DNA of 64,000 nt, from assembly GCA_032622095.1 (NCBI GenBank), contig CP136062.1:142930351-142994350 (forward strand). The letters are read 5' to 3'. Each line of letters opens with the position of its first letter. Positions within the stretch are counted from its first letter, which is position 1. This document shows, one piece after another, positions 48,107 to 59,091 of the stretch. The notes under the pieces are model-generated. The model did no database searches, was not told the origin of the DNA, and saw nothing but the letters and a program-made list of their open reading frames with translations. Position numbers and translations under genes: made by a program. The DNA comes from Siphonodentalium dalli. Taxonomy: Eukaryota > Mollusca > Scaphopoda > Gadilida > Siphonodentaliidae.

Positions 48107-49378
48107 TCATTGGCGGACTCCAATCGTCGAAACGTTCGCAGGGCCGTATCCTGATTTTGTGTCTACCATATATGAACTTTGCAAATACATCAATTTCAAC
48201 ATTTTAAAGTTATTCCCACTTATACCTATGTGCTTCAGTTTTTCAAATAATATTGGTCTATTAACAGAATCAAATGCTTTTCGAAAATCTATGAATGCAG
48301 TATACAAAGGCTTTCCATCTCTTTTATATCGGTTTATTATGGTTTTGAGTATAAATGCACTATCAATTGTACTTTTGTGCTTCATGAATCCGAACTGATT
48401 TTCACTTATAATATTATTGTTTTCAAGATAATTTGAAAGCCTTGTGTTTATCACCTTATTGAACAGCTTTCCTAATGAATTGCTCAACGCAATAGCTCTG
48501 TAGTTGTTAGGATCTTTTCTATCACCCTTTTTGTGCATTGGTTTCAACAAAGATTCGCTCCAACCAGTTGGGTAATGAGAGGATTCATATACTATGTTAT
48601 AAAGTCGCGTTATATCGTCAATAATTATCGGCACTACCGCTTTAAGAAGTTCGTTTCGAATCTTATCTGGTCCTGGAGACTTCTTATTTTTCATCTCGCC
48701 GAGTGCTTCGTGAACCACATGCTTTGTTATTTCATCATTGTTAATTTCATGCTTGATATCAAGGCATTTACTATTTGGTACATGTATGACATGTGATGTC
48801 CCATCCACGTCTTTGCAATACAAGTCATTGAAAAATGATACCGCGGAGTCAAGATCTAATTCATCCGTATTTTGTTTCTTGCTTTTCCTAACCTTTTGTA
48901 ACATATTCCAGTATTCGCTAGGATCAGAAGTCTCTATCGCGTTGAGCTTATCTTCCATACTTTTGTTAAATAACCTCAGTTTATATTTTAATTCCCGCTT
49001 GTAAATTTTCTTTGCTGTATGAAATTTATTTATGAGCGATTTGTCAAATGGATATGTTTTAATATTTTTTGAAATATGCAGCATATTAAATTTTAGATGG
49101 CGACACCTTTCATCAAACCACGGGCGTTTCTTTTTTGCTTTTAATCCCAAATTTCTTAACTTGGTGGATGCTTGCTCGTTTACTAATTGCATAATTGTTG
49201 TAATTGCAACCACTGCTAGTTCAGCATGTGATTGTTCGGTATTATGATATTGGGTTCGAAATTTTGACAATTTATTTTGAATTTCAGAAGTTTCTAAAAC
49301 CCCAACAGCTTTAAGTGCACTACTCAGTGTCCACTTGAAATTGAAGTTCGGTTTATTGTAGCTATATATGTTATTCAC
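48107..49378 (-). CDS. LINE ORF2 segment: linker and reverse transcriptase core
   Basis: A 423-codon open frame covers the region between endonuclease and RT (rich in Lys/Asn, with KAKKKRPWFDERCRHLKF) and RT blocks 0-5, ending at STIGVRQ. The next codon is TGA where the family has Gly (VRQG-YIISPTLF). After this stop the frame continues without shift through FIDDI and FADDLVLFS. A single nonsense change therefore separates it from the downstream 287-codon frame. Confidence 0.85.
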   Translation of the reverse strand: MNNIYSYNKPNFNFKWTLSSALKAVGVLETSEIQNKLSKFRTQYHNTEQSHAELAVVAITTIMQLVNEQASTKLRNLGLKAKKKRPWFDERCRHLKFNMLHISKNIKTYPFDKSLINKFHTAKKIYKRELKYKLRLFNKSMEDKLNAIETSDPSEYWNMLQKVRKSKKQNTDELDLDSAVSFFNDLYCKDVDGTSHVIHVPNSKCLDIKHEINNDEITKHVVHEALGEMKNKKSPGPDKIRNELLKAVVPIIIDDITRLYNIVYESSHYPTGWSESLLKPMHKKGDRKDPNNYRAIALSNSLGKLFNKVINTRLSNYLENNNIISENQFGFMKHKSTIDSAFILKTIINRYKRDGKPLYTAFIDFRKAFDSVNRPILFEKLKHIGISGNNFKMLKLMYLQSSYMVDTKSGYGPANVSTIGVRQ

Positions 49379-49758
49379 ATGGGATTCGTCGATTTTATTA
49401 TATTATATTTACACACTAAGTGTTGTCATCACTAAATCCAGCATTCTGATTGGTCGGCGCCCACGTGGCTAGTTGCAGTTATTTCTCGGTGAATGCGTAA
49501 CGCCTCATAACACCAAGCTAATAACACAATCGATACGTCGTTAGGTTTGGAAAGACGAACGCGTAATGCTTTGGGCGCATTTTGACTCGCGCAGGATTGA
49601 CTTAATACATCATCGGGTTTCAACATGAAGAGAAATTGTTCCTATTAACTTTTGCCAAGGGTGCTATTGGGTATTTTGGGCTGATCTTGTCACGATACAC
49701 TTTTCGATTTAAATATATTTACAAAAGCGGCTTTTTCGCTAAATGTATATAAATATAG

Positions 49759-49828
49759 GGATTAACTGTCATGTGGACTATTTTTATGGAGATGTCTCCA
49801 TAAAAACAGTCCACATGACAGTTAATCC
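49759..49828. repeat. Near-perfect 34-bp-arm palindrome inside the LINE endonuclease region
   Basis: 49759-49792 and 49795-49828 are reverse complements with one mismatch and only 2 nt between. The arm GGATTAACTGTCATGTGGAC appears to be LINE sequence that was copied in inverted orientation, ending the endonuclease frame. Confidence 0.85.
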
Positions 49829-50726
49829 TTAGTAAATGCATGGTCAGAGGGCAATGATCTGAGAATTCGTTGGGGGACTTGACACAAAAATACTTAACAT
49901 CTGATATATATCGATCTGAGATTAACACGTAATCGACCACACTGCTGCCATTATATTGGTGACTTGTAAAATTTCCTAAAAGGTCACCAACTATTCTGCC
50001 ATTTACAATACGTAATGAAACGGATCTGCACAACGAAATTAGTTGTCGGCCAAACGAATTCACTTGTTCGTCTAAACTTTCACGAGAAGAAATTTCATCA
50101 ATGGTATAATTATTTGGTAGTAAGACATGCTCAGCATTATCATCTGCAACAAAGTCGGACATTTTACCAGTTCATGCATTAAAGTCTCCACCCATAATTA
50201 CCATATCATTGTGGTTGAATTTAGTCAAAAGTGATTCAAGTTCAGTAAATTGAGAGTCCCTATATGTTCATTTGTCTTCCAATATGTTGAATTTTCGGGT
50301 CGAATGTAAATGGAAATGAAAATAACTTTAGATTTCATGTTGAAAATATGACCATCAAAATATAGTTAAATTTGTTAATTATTATTAAAATAAGTAAAGT
50401 TCAATGTCGAGATTTAACATATCGCGTAATCGGTATGTAAAGATTTACAGAATTAGATTCGAATGTAGTTGAATCAGTTAATTTTCAAAATATAGTTAAA
50501 TTTGTTAATTTTTAAATATTATGTAATTATCAGTAAAGTTGTAAATCAATAACTATGTACTGTGGAATATGATATATAAACATGACAATACATTTAAATA
50601 CTCAGTAGTTTCAGCAATCTCGCATGTGTCTGGTATATGTTATGTCATCAGTCGTCGTAGGGGACGAACATGAAATTGAGCTAATGTGAACGCCATCACG
50701 CGAATCTGACAGGGATGCCACAAGTT

Positions 50727-51176
50727 AATCAATAAAGACAAGACACAAGAAGGGCGACACTACCTCTCCCTGTCTTGTTCCTTGCTCAACCGTGAAGGCT
50801 CCCGATGTTACCCCATTACAGAGAACATGGCTCTGTACATCTGAGTACATGTTTGAAATGACTCTGAGCATAGCACCCGTTACACCTTTGTGAGACAATT
50901 GATAGATGATCCCGTCATGCCATACGCGATCAATCGCTTTCTTTGAATCAAGGAACGCTGCATATACCAGAGACCCGTTACATTCTGACGCCCATCTGAA
51001 ACCCTTTCTGCATAGAGGTTGGGAAGTTCTTGAATATATTAATACATCGGAGTCTCTCGATGATAACGATCTCGAAAAGTGTGTAATGGACTGACAGAAG
51101 CGTGATTACGCGATAACTGTCCGGGGCATGTATTGGCTTTGGGTCACCTTTGAATATTGGTACGATAATCGATCGA
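50727..51176 (-). pseudogene. LINE reverse-transcriptase fragment (second clade)
   Basis: An uninterrupted minus-strand frame, rich in RT motifs: IIVPIFKGDPKP, PDSYRVITLLSVHYTLFE, VYAAFLDSKKAIDRVWHDG (catalytic block A), YQLSHKGVTGAMLRVISNMY, VEQGTRQGEVVSPFLCLVF, then a stop. The QGTRQG block distinguishes it from the VRQG type of the neighbouring LINE. Both ends are truncated. Its C-terminal half may be the fragment at 44700-45790, with the 46640-50340 LINE and other insertions in between. Confidence 0.85.
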
Positions 51177-51547
51177 TATTTGCATATGTAACAAAGGCTA
51201 ACACCATGCAGTTACACAAGTTTTGATATTTTTCTGATCAGATCGAAGATGGTCATTTATAACAAATCTCACTCGACCTCAATACGATATTCAAAACGTA
51301 TGGTAACGTATGTTACAGACCTAAAAAGAACCATCACATTCGGCGACATTCAGACGTTCCAGTGCATCCGCGATTATGTATTTCGAGAAATATATATAGA
51401 GCAAAAGGTAGAAATATGTTGGCTAGATTTTTATCATGTGTATCTCTTCCCTGCATGGGTTTTTTTGTATTGTTTCAGAGATCTAGAGTAATAACTTTTA
51501 GTCGAAAAGACGTCCAATAGATTTCTGTTCACTAGGGACTTGTTAAA

Positions 51548-51555
<8 letters not shown>

Positions 51556-51591
<36 letters not shown>
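51556..51591. repeat. (AT)n microsatellite
   Basis: About 36 bp of pure AT repeat immediately beside the CTAG end of the Helitron-like element at 51592. AT-rich targets are typical for such insertions. Confidence 0.95.
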
Positions 51592-51592
<1 letters not shown>

Positions 51593-52337
51593 TAGAAGGT
51601 AACCCGACTTCGTCCGGGCTTTGACCTTGAATTGTCCATTTTGAAGGTCAAGGTCAAGTGGGGGTCACGATTTGATCAGTCCAAAACTCTGCCCGGACAA
51701 AAGTACCCGACAAACGTGCCCGTCGAAATCCATCCGATTTTACCCGATTTGACCTTGAATTGATCATTTTGAAGGTCAAGGTCAGGTCGGGGTCACGAAT
51801 CGATCCGTCCAAAACACTCAGTTGACAAAAGTACCCCCATGTATCAAATTTCGTCGAAATCCCATCAAAATTGGCGATTTGACATTGAATTGACCCGATT
51901 TCAAGGTCAAGGTCACGTCGCACGGGCAAACGAATATGCTTATGAGACTCCCCATACGAATATAGCCCCACATACCAAATTTCATCGAAATCCCGTGATA
52001 TTCGAGCGTTTGACCTGGAAATGACCCGATTTCAAGGTCAAGGTCACGTCGCACGGGCAAATTAATAGGTTTATGCCACTCTCCGACCGAAGATACCACC
52101 ACATACCAAATTTCATCAAAATCCCGTGATATTCGGGCGTTTGACCTTGAAATGGCCCGATTTAAAGGTCAAGGTCACGTCGCACGGGCAAATTAATAGG
52201 CCTATGCCAGTTCTCGGCCGAAAATACCCCCACATACCAAGTTTCATCGAAATCGGTTAGGCCGTTTTCGAGTCCATCGCGAACACACATACACACAGAC
52301 AGACACACAGACAGATCTTCCAAAAATATATAATAGA
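51592..52337 (-). mobile_element. Helitron-like element, array 1, copy a
   Basis: On the minus strand it starts with TCTATTATATATTTTTGGAA and a GTCTGT-rich tract. Then come about five degenerate tandem units of some 130 bp (each with TTGACCTTGAAATGRCCCG... in plus orientation, near 51619, 51747, 51876, 52008, 52138). It ends with a small hairpin (CCCGGACGAAGTCGGG) about 8 nt before the terminal CTAG. A 5' TC, a 3' hairpin plus CTRR and an A/T insertion site are Helitron hallmarks. No Rep/helicase ORF, so non-autonomous. Confidence 0.75.
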
Positions 52338-52917
52338 CTAGAAGGTGACCCGACTTCGTCCGGGCTTTGACCTTGAATTGTCCATTTTGAAGGTCAAGGT
52401 CAAGTGGGGTCCAAAACACTGCCCGGACAAAAGTACCCGACAAATGTGCCCGTCGAAATCCATCCGGTTTTACCCGATTTGACCTTGAATTGATCATTTT
52501 GAAGGTCAAGGTCAGGTCGGGGTCACGACTCGACCCGTCCAAAACACTCAGTGGACAAAAGTAACCCCGCGTATCAAATTTCGTCGAAATCCCATCAAAT
52601 TTGGCGACATGACCTTGAATTGACCCGATTTCAAGGTCAAGGTCACATCGCACGGGTAAATGAATATGCTTATGAGACTCCCCGTACGAATGTACCCCCG
52701 CATACCAAGTTTCATTGAAATCCCGTAATATTTGGGCGTTTGACCTTGAAATTACCCGATTTTAAGGTCACGTCGCACGGACAAATTAATAGGCCTATGC
52801 CCGTTCCCGGCCGAAAATAACCCCACATACCAAGTTTCATCGAAATCGGCTCGGTCGTTTTCGAGTTCATCGCGAACACACAGACACACAGACAGATCTT
52901 CCAAAATATATAATAGA
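52338..52917 (-). mobile_element. Helitron-like element, array 1, copy b
   Basis: Directly abuts copy a: its 3' CTAG (52338-52341) touches the 5' TC of copy a. It has the same order of TC end, GTCTGT tract, tandem core units (about four) and hairpin plus CTAG. It is followed by a GT-rich run. The two copies are therefore head-to-tail without spacer. Confidence 0.75.
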
Positions 52918-53009
52918 TATGTGTGTGTGTGAGACATAAGTGGGTCTTTTGTTTCAATTTTATTTTATGGAAATAATAACGCATCACGTTCGAAAAGAGT
53001 TTCATATAA

Positions 53010-53010
53010 C

Positions 53011-53044
<34 letters not shown>

Positions 53045-53046
53045 GC
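53010..53046 (+). repeat. (GTT)n microsatellite
   Basis: About twelve TTG/GTT units, followed by a few GTA units. Confidence 0.95.
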
Positions 53047-53280
53047 TGTAGTAGTATACGGTATAAGTCTGAGTTAAGAATAAGAGAAAAGGATCTTATA
53101 GAGTAGTAATATGGGTTAGATCACAGATATAGGATTGGGGTTTTTTAATGGGTTGTTATTAGGGTTTTTAATGACGATGACCTCGTACCAACGGACTAAA
53201 CGGCATCGATACTCGCGCGAGTTATTTCGAGAGATTTATTACTGACGGATCGAGTTTTACCTGCGCGGCTTAATATTGTT

Positions 53281-54604
53281 TTAAGGTTGTTCCACACCGG
53301 GCGCGAGCGAGCGATTATAACGGCCGTTTTCTAACGTCCGTAGCAGTTCAAAGCGCGCGATTTTTATGTTCACACCGCAAGCGACCGACTTGCTGACCAC
53401 GAGGCGATTATAGCAGTGATTTAATGCTTCGTCGAATTGTCGCTTTGTTGCAAACCAGCGAGATAATTGGACGGCTCTCAAATAGGTGTTTATACGACCG
53501 TTATTTTTCTATTTGATGACGGCACACTGATTTGTCGCCGCGATAATGGAGGACTTTAGCGAGAGGCTAATAATCGAAGTACAACGCATGTGTGTCTGTG
53601 TGGCACATGTGTGTCTGTATGACTGTGTGTGTCTGTATGAATGTATGTATGTATGCATGTATGCCATGTGTGTCTGTATGACTGTATGTCTCTATGACCA
53701 AATAATTAAACCATTTATTTTTGTTATTTTTCGTGACTGAAATTCCACCTTAGATTACTATATTCAGTTTATTCCTTGTAAAGAACTAAAATCATGAACC
53801 GTATAATCTGCTCCATTGGCTGGTGAATTATATTTTGGTATAATCAGGGGAAATGATAAAGCATATAACGAGGCTAGTTCATTCCAAAAGACATTGTGGT
53901 AAACATGAGACAATGCATTCATCAACTAATAATAATCGCGTATTACCGGGTGGGATATATATGTGTTAAAACTTTCATGAAGAATACTGCTCTTACTCTT
54001 GTTTATATGATTGTTGTAATACGTTAATACTAATCACGTGCAACCACACCACGACCATGGTTTGTTCATTTAAAACGAAAACTCACACATGACAGAGCAA
54101 AATATTACGTACCATTGTACGCCATGAAAGTTTTAACATATAAATCTCCATTTGCCATGAATACTATACACCCACAGTTCGGAATACTGAACTTTACATT
54201 CTTGTCTACGATATATATGTGTAAGAATTTACACAACATGTGTAAGGCATAGGTGTTGATTTTATGCACACCAGTGTGTATACATGTGTATAAATTGATC
54301 CATTTATTGTGTAAAATATGTTTAAGATAAAAAAAAATGAATAATGGTTGTGTAGCAGGGCTACACGTTGTTTGTAGAAACCCTACACATTAGTCATAAG
54401 TGTGTGGGTGGGGGTATCCCCATGCAGCCACCTGACTCCCCTGAAATTAGCGTACACACAGAATAATAACCTGACTATCGCGCGCGACGAAGCGTTTCAG
54501 TCGCTTGCGGTGTGGACATAAAAATCGCGCGCTTTGAACTGCTACGGACGTTAGAAAACGCCCGTTATAATCGCTCGCCCGCGCCCGGTGTGGAACAACC
54601 TTAA
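53281..54604. mobile_element. TTAA-flanked DNA transposon with about 100-bp TIRs
   Basis: TTAA at 53281 and 54601 flank inverted repeats starting GGTTGTTCCACACCGGGCGC and continuing through CTAACGTCCGTAGCAGTTCA for about 110 bp. Just inside the left TIR an ATG (53546) opens MEDFSERLIIEVQRM, which resembles the start of MADF/Myb-like proteins carried by PIF/Harbinger-type elements; the frame then runs into a GTGTCTGTATGA repeat. TTAA can also be read as a TTA/TAA target, so piggyBac, Kolobok or Harbinger remain possible. The interior is otherwise non-coding. Confidence 0.7.
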
Positions 54605-56163
54605 GTCGTCGCTTTCTTCTTTGTATTGGTGCAGTCCTCCTAGACAACACTAGCGTATATAGCGTGTATACCTTTTGTGAGCCATTCATAAGGGCTCGTC
54701 GACAGTAACGTATGTTACATCTGGGCATAAATAGGAGAAGCTCCCGTCGCAAATATTCTACAACATCTTTACGTATGTAGGATTGTAGGGTTCCAGGGGC
54801 GCGGGGGTATATGTTCTTCCCGTATATGGCATATTTCTATCTCTGACGTCGGTAACCTATAGCAGAAAACCAGCGGCGACACAAATGCACAGTTTTACTG
54901 AGAATGGAACTTTATCATTTTCTGTTATGTCAATATTTGAGATTTTAAGAAAATTCAAATGCATTTTGTTGACAACCGTATACAGTCTATCCCATGAGTT
55001 TTTAAATTTATTCTGGTGGAAAATAGTCATAAATGGGCGAATTTTACTGTTTAATTTTCCCTACCGAACTCAAATAATTTCGTTGTGCGCATGGCAAACA
55101 AACGGAGAAAAATAGAGACTTCCGGAAAAGTTTTTGTCGACACTATAACGATGCGAAACAGGAGTACTTCAAAAGAGGTCCCCAATGACGTTTGCTTCTC
55201 CGCTCTAGAGTTATCTTTATTTATTTATTTATTTAGTTGTAAGTACTTTTGGTCCCAAATACATGTAATTGACATTATATTACATGATTACAAATTAAAA
55301 TATCACATTCGAGTGATTTGTTAATCTGGTCTCGGGATCGTTCTGGAATATTTAGTTGAGTCTCGGGGGTCTGACAAAAATATCTCCACCGGACTTTGGT
55401 CCAAAGCTTCAGTAAAGAATAGTGCATGATTGATTAATATCTGCGCACATTTGTTCATTCAATTCTTTGTGAGTGTTTGTCAACGTACCTCGTTTTTGGA
55501 TTCTGATCTTATAACAAGTCACATCCTGGAAATTTTATTCCACTAGCATTTACCGTGGTTTTGGGTTGCTTTGGGTAAATATTCAGTAATGTATATATTG
55601 GTGATGGCCTCTTTTTCGTGAATAAGTAATTGTGTTTTGTCAAATTGGTTACAGGCTGTCAGTATTTGAACATAAAATTACATTTGAGTAATATTTACAA
55701 GTTTCTGTTTTCTTCTGATCCTTCGTCTCGTCCATTTGTGTTATTTTGACTGTATGCGGGGTTGGTCTCCATGCAGTTGCCATTTTGTAGTGCTAGCTTT
55801 GTTTTGACTATATAGCGTCCGACATTGTTCTTTCTTTCGTCCATTCGGTACGAATATCACTTTAATTGGTCTCGACTTCCCTTGAATTTTCTTGCCCAGC
55901 CTGTAACATCAGCTAACGGAATCTATGTCCCAACTTTTCATGTGTCGCAATTTGTCAACACTTCCTTCCGTTTATGTTTGTACCCTGACCTCGCTTCATT
56001 TTAATTTGCTTTACAACTTTCTGGGATGCTTAAAACAATATTATTTTTTTACCTACGATTTTGACGTGAGCATGCGCAGTCCAACTAACAATTACTTCCT
56101 ACGACGGAAATCTTTTCACTTACGACTGTATCGTGGTCGTCTGAACGTTCACTTATATTTAGA
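54605..56163. other. Stretch without a supported gene
   Basis: No element ends or exons recognised. A 162-codon ORF (55925-56413) runs into the next inverted repeat and is not considered real. Confidence 0.45.
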
Positions 56164-56331
56164 GGATAACGGTGTGGTGTTTTGTGATTTCGTAAAGGTG
56201 CATGGCGAATATACTGTGGCAAATTTAGTTTATGATGGGCGACGGCGGAGCCGGAGCCCATTAACGGGTATTTGCCACAGTATATTCGCCATGTACCTTT
56301 CCGAAATCACAAAAACACCACACTGTTATCC
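56164..56331. mobile_element. Small MITE-like inverted repeat, about 60-bp arms
   Basis: GGATAACGGTGTGGTGTTTT at the left pairs with AAACACCACACTGTTATCC at the right. The arms also share GGCGAATATACTGTGGCAAA. A related single arm is present at 56757-56820 (ATAACGGTGTGGTGTTTTGT). Confidence 0.7.
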
Positions 56332-57009
56332 CCATTCTAATGCTCTTCGAACTTATAAACGTTATTTAGTCAAACAAATTCCTCGTAATTATCAACGAAA
56401 TGTGCGGCCATAGAAAACACTCAGCCAATTCACGACTTTTTATTTTAAATTTAATGCGCTAAATAAAATATAGTCCCTCAATTAGCATCGCTCTTATCGT
56501 TAAAAATGCTTATAACCATGATAAATTGCCATCTCAAATAGAAATAAATATGCACACCAATTAGTTTCTGCGTGTACCTGATGTCTTTTTCAGATGTTTA
56601 CCACTTACAAATTGCGGTTTTTATTTTACCGCGAATTTGAAGTTAAATTGAAACAATGGAAAATTGTTTACTCAATGCGATGTATTTCACGCCGTGTCTG
56701 TCGCGGTTTCATGTCAAGAAACTTGGTCAAATGATATCGAGACACTGACATTGGTGGGATATAACGGTGTGGTGTTTTGTATTTTCTGAAAGTACATGTA
56801 TACAGGGCGAATGTACTGACTGCCCATTTTCGACAAAAGCGATGTTGTTGTTGTTGAATTCCGCTGTTCACTATCCGTTGAATAAAGACTCAAGTGCTTT
56901 GTTCCCTCAGGTATTGTAACTGCAAGTACTAATACTCTCTACTTCATAACGGAAAGGTCGGATTTTCAAATTCTTTTTAATGTAGCCGAATGGAAGCCAT
57001 GATCTGCCT

Positions 57010-57915
57010 TCTAGATAATTTGCTGCATAGTCATATTTAAATAAGAGCTATCTCCAATCAGTGATCTGGCATTAATCATTCTTTTATCAAACTCTACTTC
57101 AGTCTGAACGAACCCCATCTCGATCTCATTTATCATTTCTTCCCTTTCGACAGAGTACAATGGACAGTCCATAATGAAATGGCACTCCGTTTCCTTGTTA
57201 CCGCATTCACAGCTTGTGGAGGTATCCTTGATGAATTTCCCGATGTGGCCTTTCAAGCTGGAGTGGCCGTATCTCAATCTGTTAATTTTATGTTGTATTT
57301 GTTCGTCGTCGCTGACATGGTTCTTTACATATTTTACCGCCTCCATTATATTGGGGAATAGCTCTCCCGTGTAACGTGCCTTTTGCAGATTTGACCATTG
57401 AAACTGCCATTTCATCATTATATTTTTCTGCGTGGTCTTCTTCAAATATGTTACTGTATTGTTGGTCTCTTTTAAGTCCGAGTAGTCGATCATCTCTGAT
57501 TCATGTGCTGCCTCTTTGGCCGCACCATCAGCTATATACATCATTTCCCTTGATATTAATATGGCCTCCAACCCATTTAATATGTACCTCCGCTCCACTG
57601 CTGTTGATAGTGTTGAGTTTCCTGCGGCACTCTGTTATGGTTTGGAAATATTTGTCAGGAAGCCTGTTACCAGTCACTGCGTCTATAGCTGATTGGCAAT
57701 CACAAATGATGCAGCTGTTTCTAACTCCTCTGGATGTGATCCAGTTCTCAATGAAGTTAATGGCAAGTAGCAGACCTCGTATCTCGCCGTGGTAGTTATT
57801 ACTATCCTTGCTCCGCTTGCAGTCAGAAGGGCTGATCGGTGAACATCTTCCAGTGAATTAAGATGAGTCTCTTTTGTTGTCATCCAAGCCGGATACGCAT
57901 ACTCTAACAATGGCC
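57010..57915 (-). pseudogene. LINE 3' part: RT end, RNase H domain and zinc motif
   Basis: Minus-strand frames give RPLLEYAYPAWMTTKETHLN (57910-57850), an RNase H domain with GEIRGLLLAINFIENW, CIICDCQSAIDAVTGNR and HIKWVGGHINIKGND then ADGAAKEAAHES (57790-57490), and a tail with CECGNKETECHFIMDC and PLYSVEREEM (57190-57100). The E, D and D/H positions fit RNase HI catalytic residues. A frameshift lies in the GND-YIADG stretch near 57535 and others near 57800. A C-terminal RNase H marks I-clade or related LINEs, unlike the other LINEs here. Confidence 0.85.
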
Positions 57916-57922
57916 GGATAAA

Positions 57923-59091
57923 TATGGGAGGCCAAATTCACATTTAATAATGAATTGCGCATAAGCGCAATTGATTGTGGTTAAGCGCAAATAGGGCATT
58001 TACGCTTAAGCGTAATTAATTGTGCGTAAGCACAATTAATTGCGCTTAAGCGTAATGAATTGCGCTTAAGCGCAATTAATTGTGCTTAAGCGTAATTGTG
58101 ACTACTATCTAACCTACCCATAAACTATTGGCATGACCTGGTGTATCACATAGCAACACAAGAGGAGCATATTGGGCTAATTTTAACCTGTTTGAATTAG
58201 CCTGAGTACTCAACAGTCAAATGAGAGTATGTGTTCAACAATGATAATCCCTAATTACATATTATCAGCATCCCTATATCCAAAGAATTGATGTCTCCTT
58301 CCCGGAACTCTAGTAATTTTTTATATGATGTTTTTTAATGTATTTTTGCACATATTTGGGCCATTTACTATGGTCATATACTATAGCATGCATGTGATGT
58401 CACTGCATGAGGGCTTGCTTACCTCATATGGTTTACTTATTGACTTAAATCAGGGGGAAACCCATATTTTCATATTATCAGCATCCCTATCCCAAAAAAA
58501 TTGGTGTCTCATTCCTGGAGCTTTGGTGTCTCAGTCCTCAAGCTCTAGTTTTTTTTATTAAATCAGCATCTCTTGCACAAATCTATAGTATTTCCATGGT
58601 CATATAGTGTGAATGTTGTGTCACCGAGGGATTCATATGGCGTGCCTTCATACTCGAAAATTGAAGAAAATCAAAGTCGCCTCGACTAATACAGAAAGTA
58701 ATGCTATTTTTGTTTGCGAGTATAGCCCCAACTAATATATACTGATTATAATATAATGCTATCACGAGTCGCTCCAACTAAAACAGAAGGTGATACTATT
58801 GCGAGTCAGCCATTTTGATAAAGAAGTTGGGCTAGCTCCCTATATACCCATCCAAATCAATGAAAACAAGAGGTGATATGTCAATAGGAGTTAAGGTTAA
58901 GTTATGGATAAACCTATATATTCACCAGGGGTGTTTAGTTACATATAACCATGAATTGCGCAATTCATTGTTCTTAAGTGTAATTATTTGCGCTTAAGCA
59001 CAATTTCGCTTAAGCACAATTGATTGCGCTTAAGCGCAGTTGATTGCGCTTAAGCACAATTAATTATTAAATGTGAATTTGGCCTCCCATA
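57923..59091. mobile_element. TIR element with subterminal palindrome arrays, inserted in the RNase H LINE
   Basis: The ends TATGGGAGGCCAAATTCACA (left) and its complement ending at 59091 form a TIR of about 30 bp. GGATAAA at 57916-57922 and GGATAAG at 59092-59098 (GGATAAA in the duplicated copy, 59538-59544) are the target duplication, 7 bp. Removing the element restores the LINE reading LHQTFIRPLLEYAYPAW. Inside each end lies an array of ATTGCGCTTAAGCGCAATTA-type palindromes (57950-58095 and 58950-59065). The centre is non-coding. Confidence 0.85.

Larger units (their letters stand above)
46640..50340 (-). mobile_element. Nearly full-length LINE retrotransposon
   Basis: A minus-strand element with, in order: AP endonuclease remnants (a GGDFNA-type motif near 50180 with a stop inside, then VVDYVLISDRY and NEFSDHCPLTMHLL), reverse transcriptase (KKSPGPDKIRNELLK, NNYRAIALSNSLGKLFNKV, ENQFGFMKHKST, AFIDFRKAFDSVNR, STIGVRQ, IFADDLVLFS), the connection region (CLSVNTEKTKCIVFRKG), and a C-terminal zinc motif CRKCNMEVENEEHFLKRC ending near 46760. 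The 3' end is TTATTAAACTATCTATCTAT, a (TATC)n tail. The 5' part is truncated or rearranged (hairpin at 49759-49828; unassigned 49400-49700). Clade: CR1/Jockey-like by these motifs; not resolved further. Confidence 0.9.

Noticed and set aside
51654-52653. ORFs with repeated RRDLDLEIGS-like text
   Set aside because: They arise from the Helitron-like core units and change frame between units.
55925-56413. 162-codon ORF
   Set aside because: Runs through both arms of an inverted repeat. No domain, and unlikely codon content.
57950-58095. CRISPR-like array of short palindromes
   Set aside because: The repeats are contiguous palindromes without unique spacers, lie inside a eukaryotic TIR element and are mirrored at its other end.
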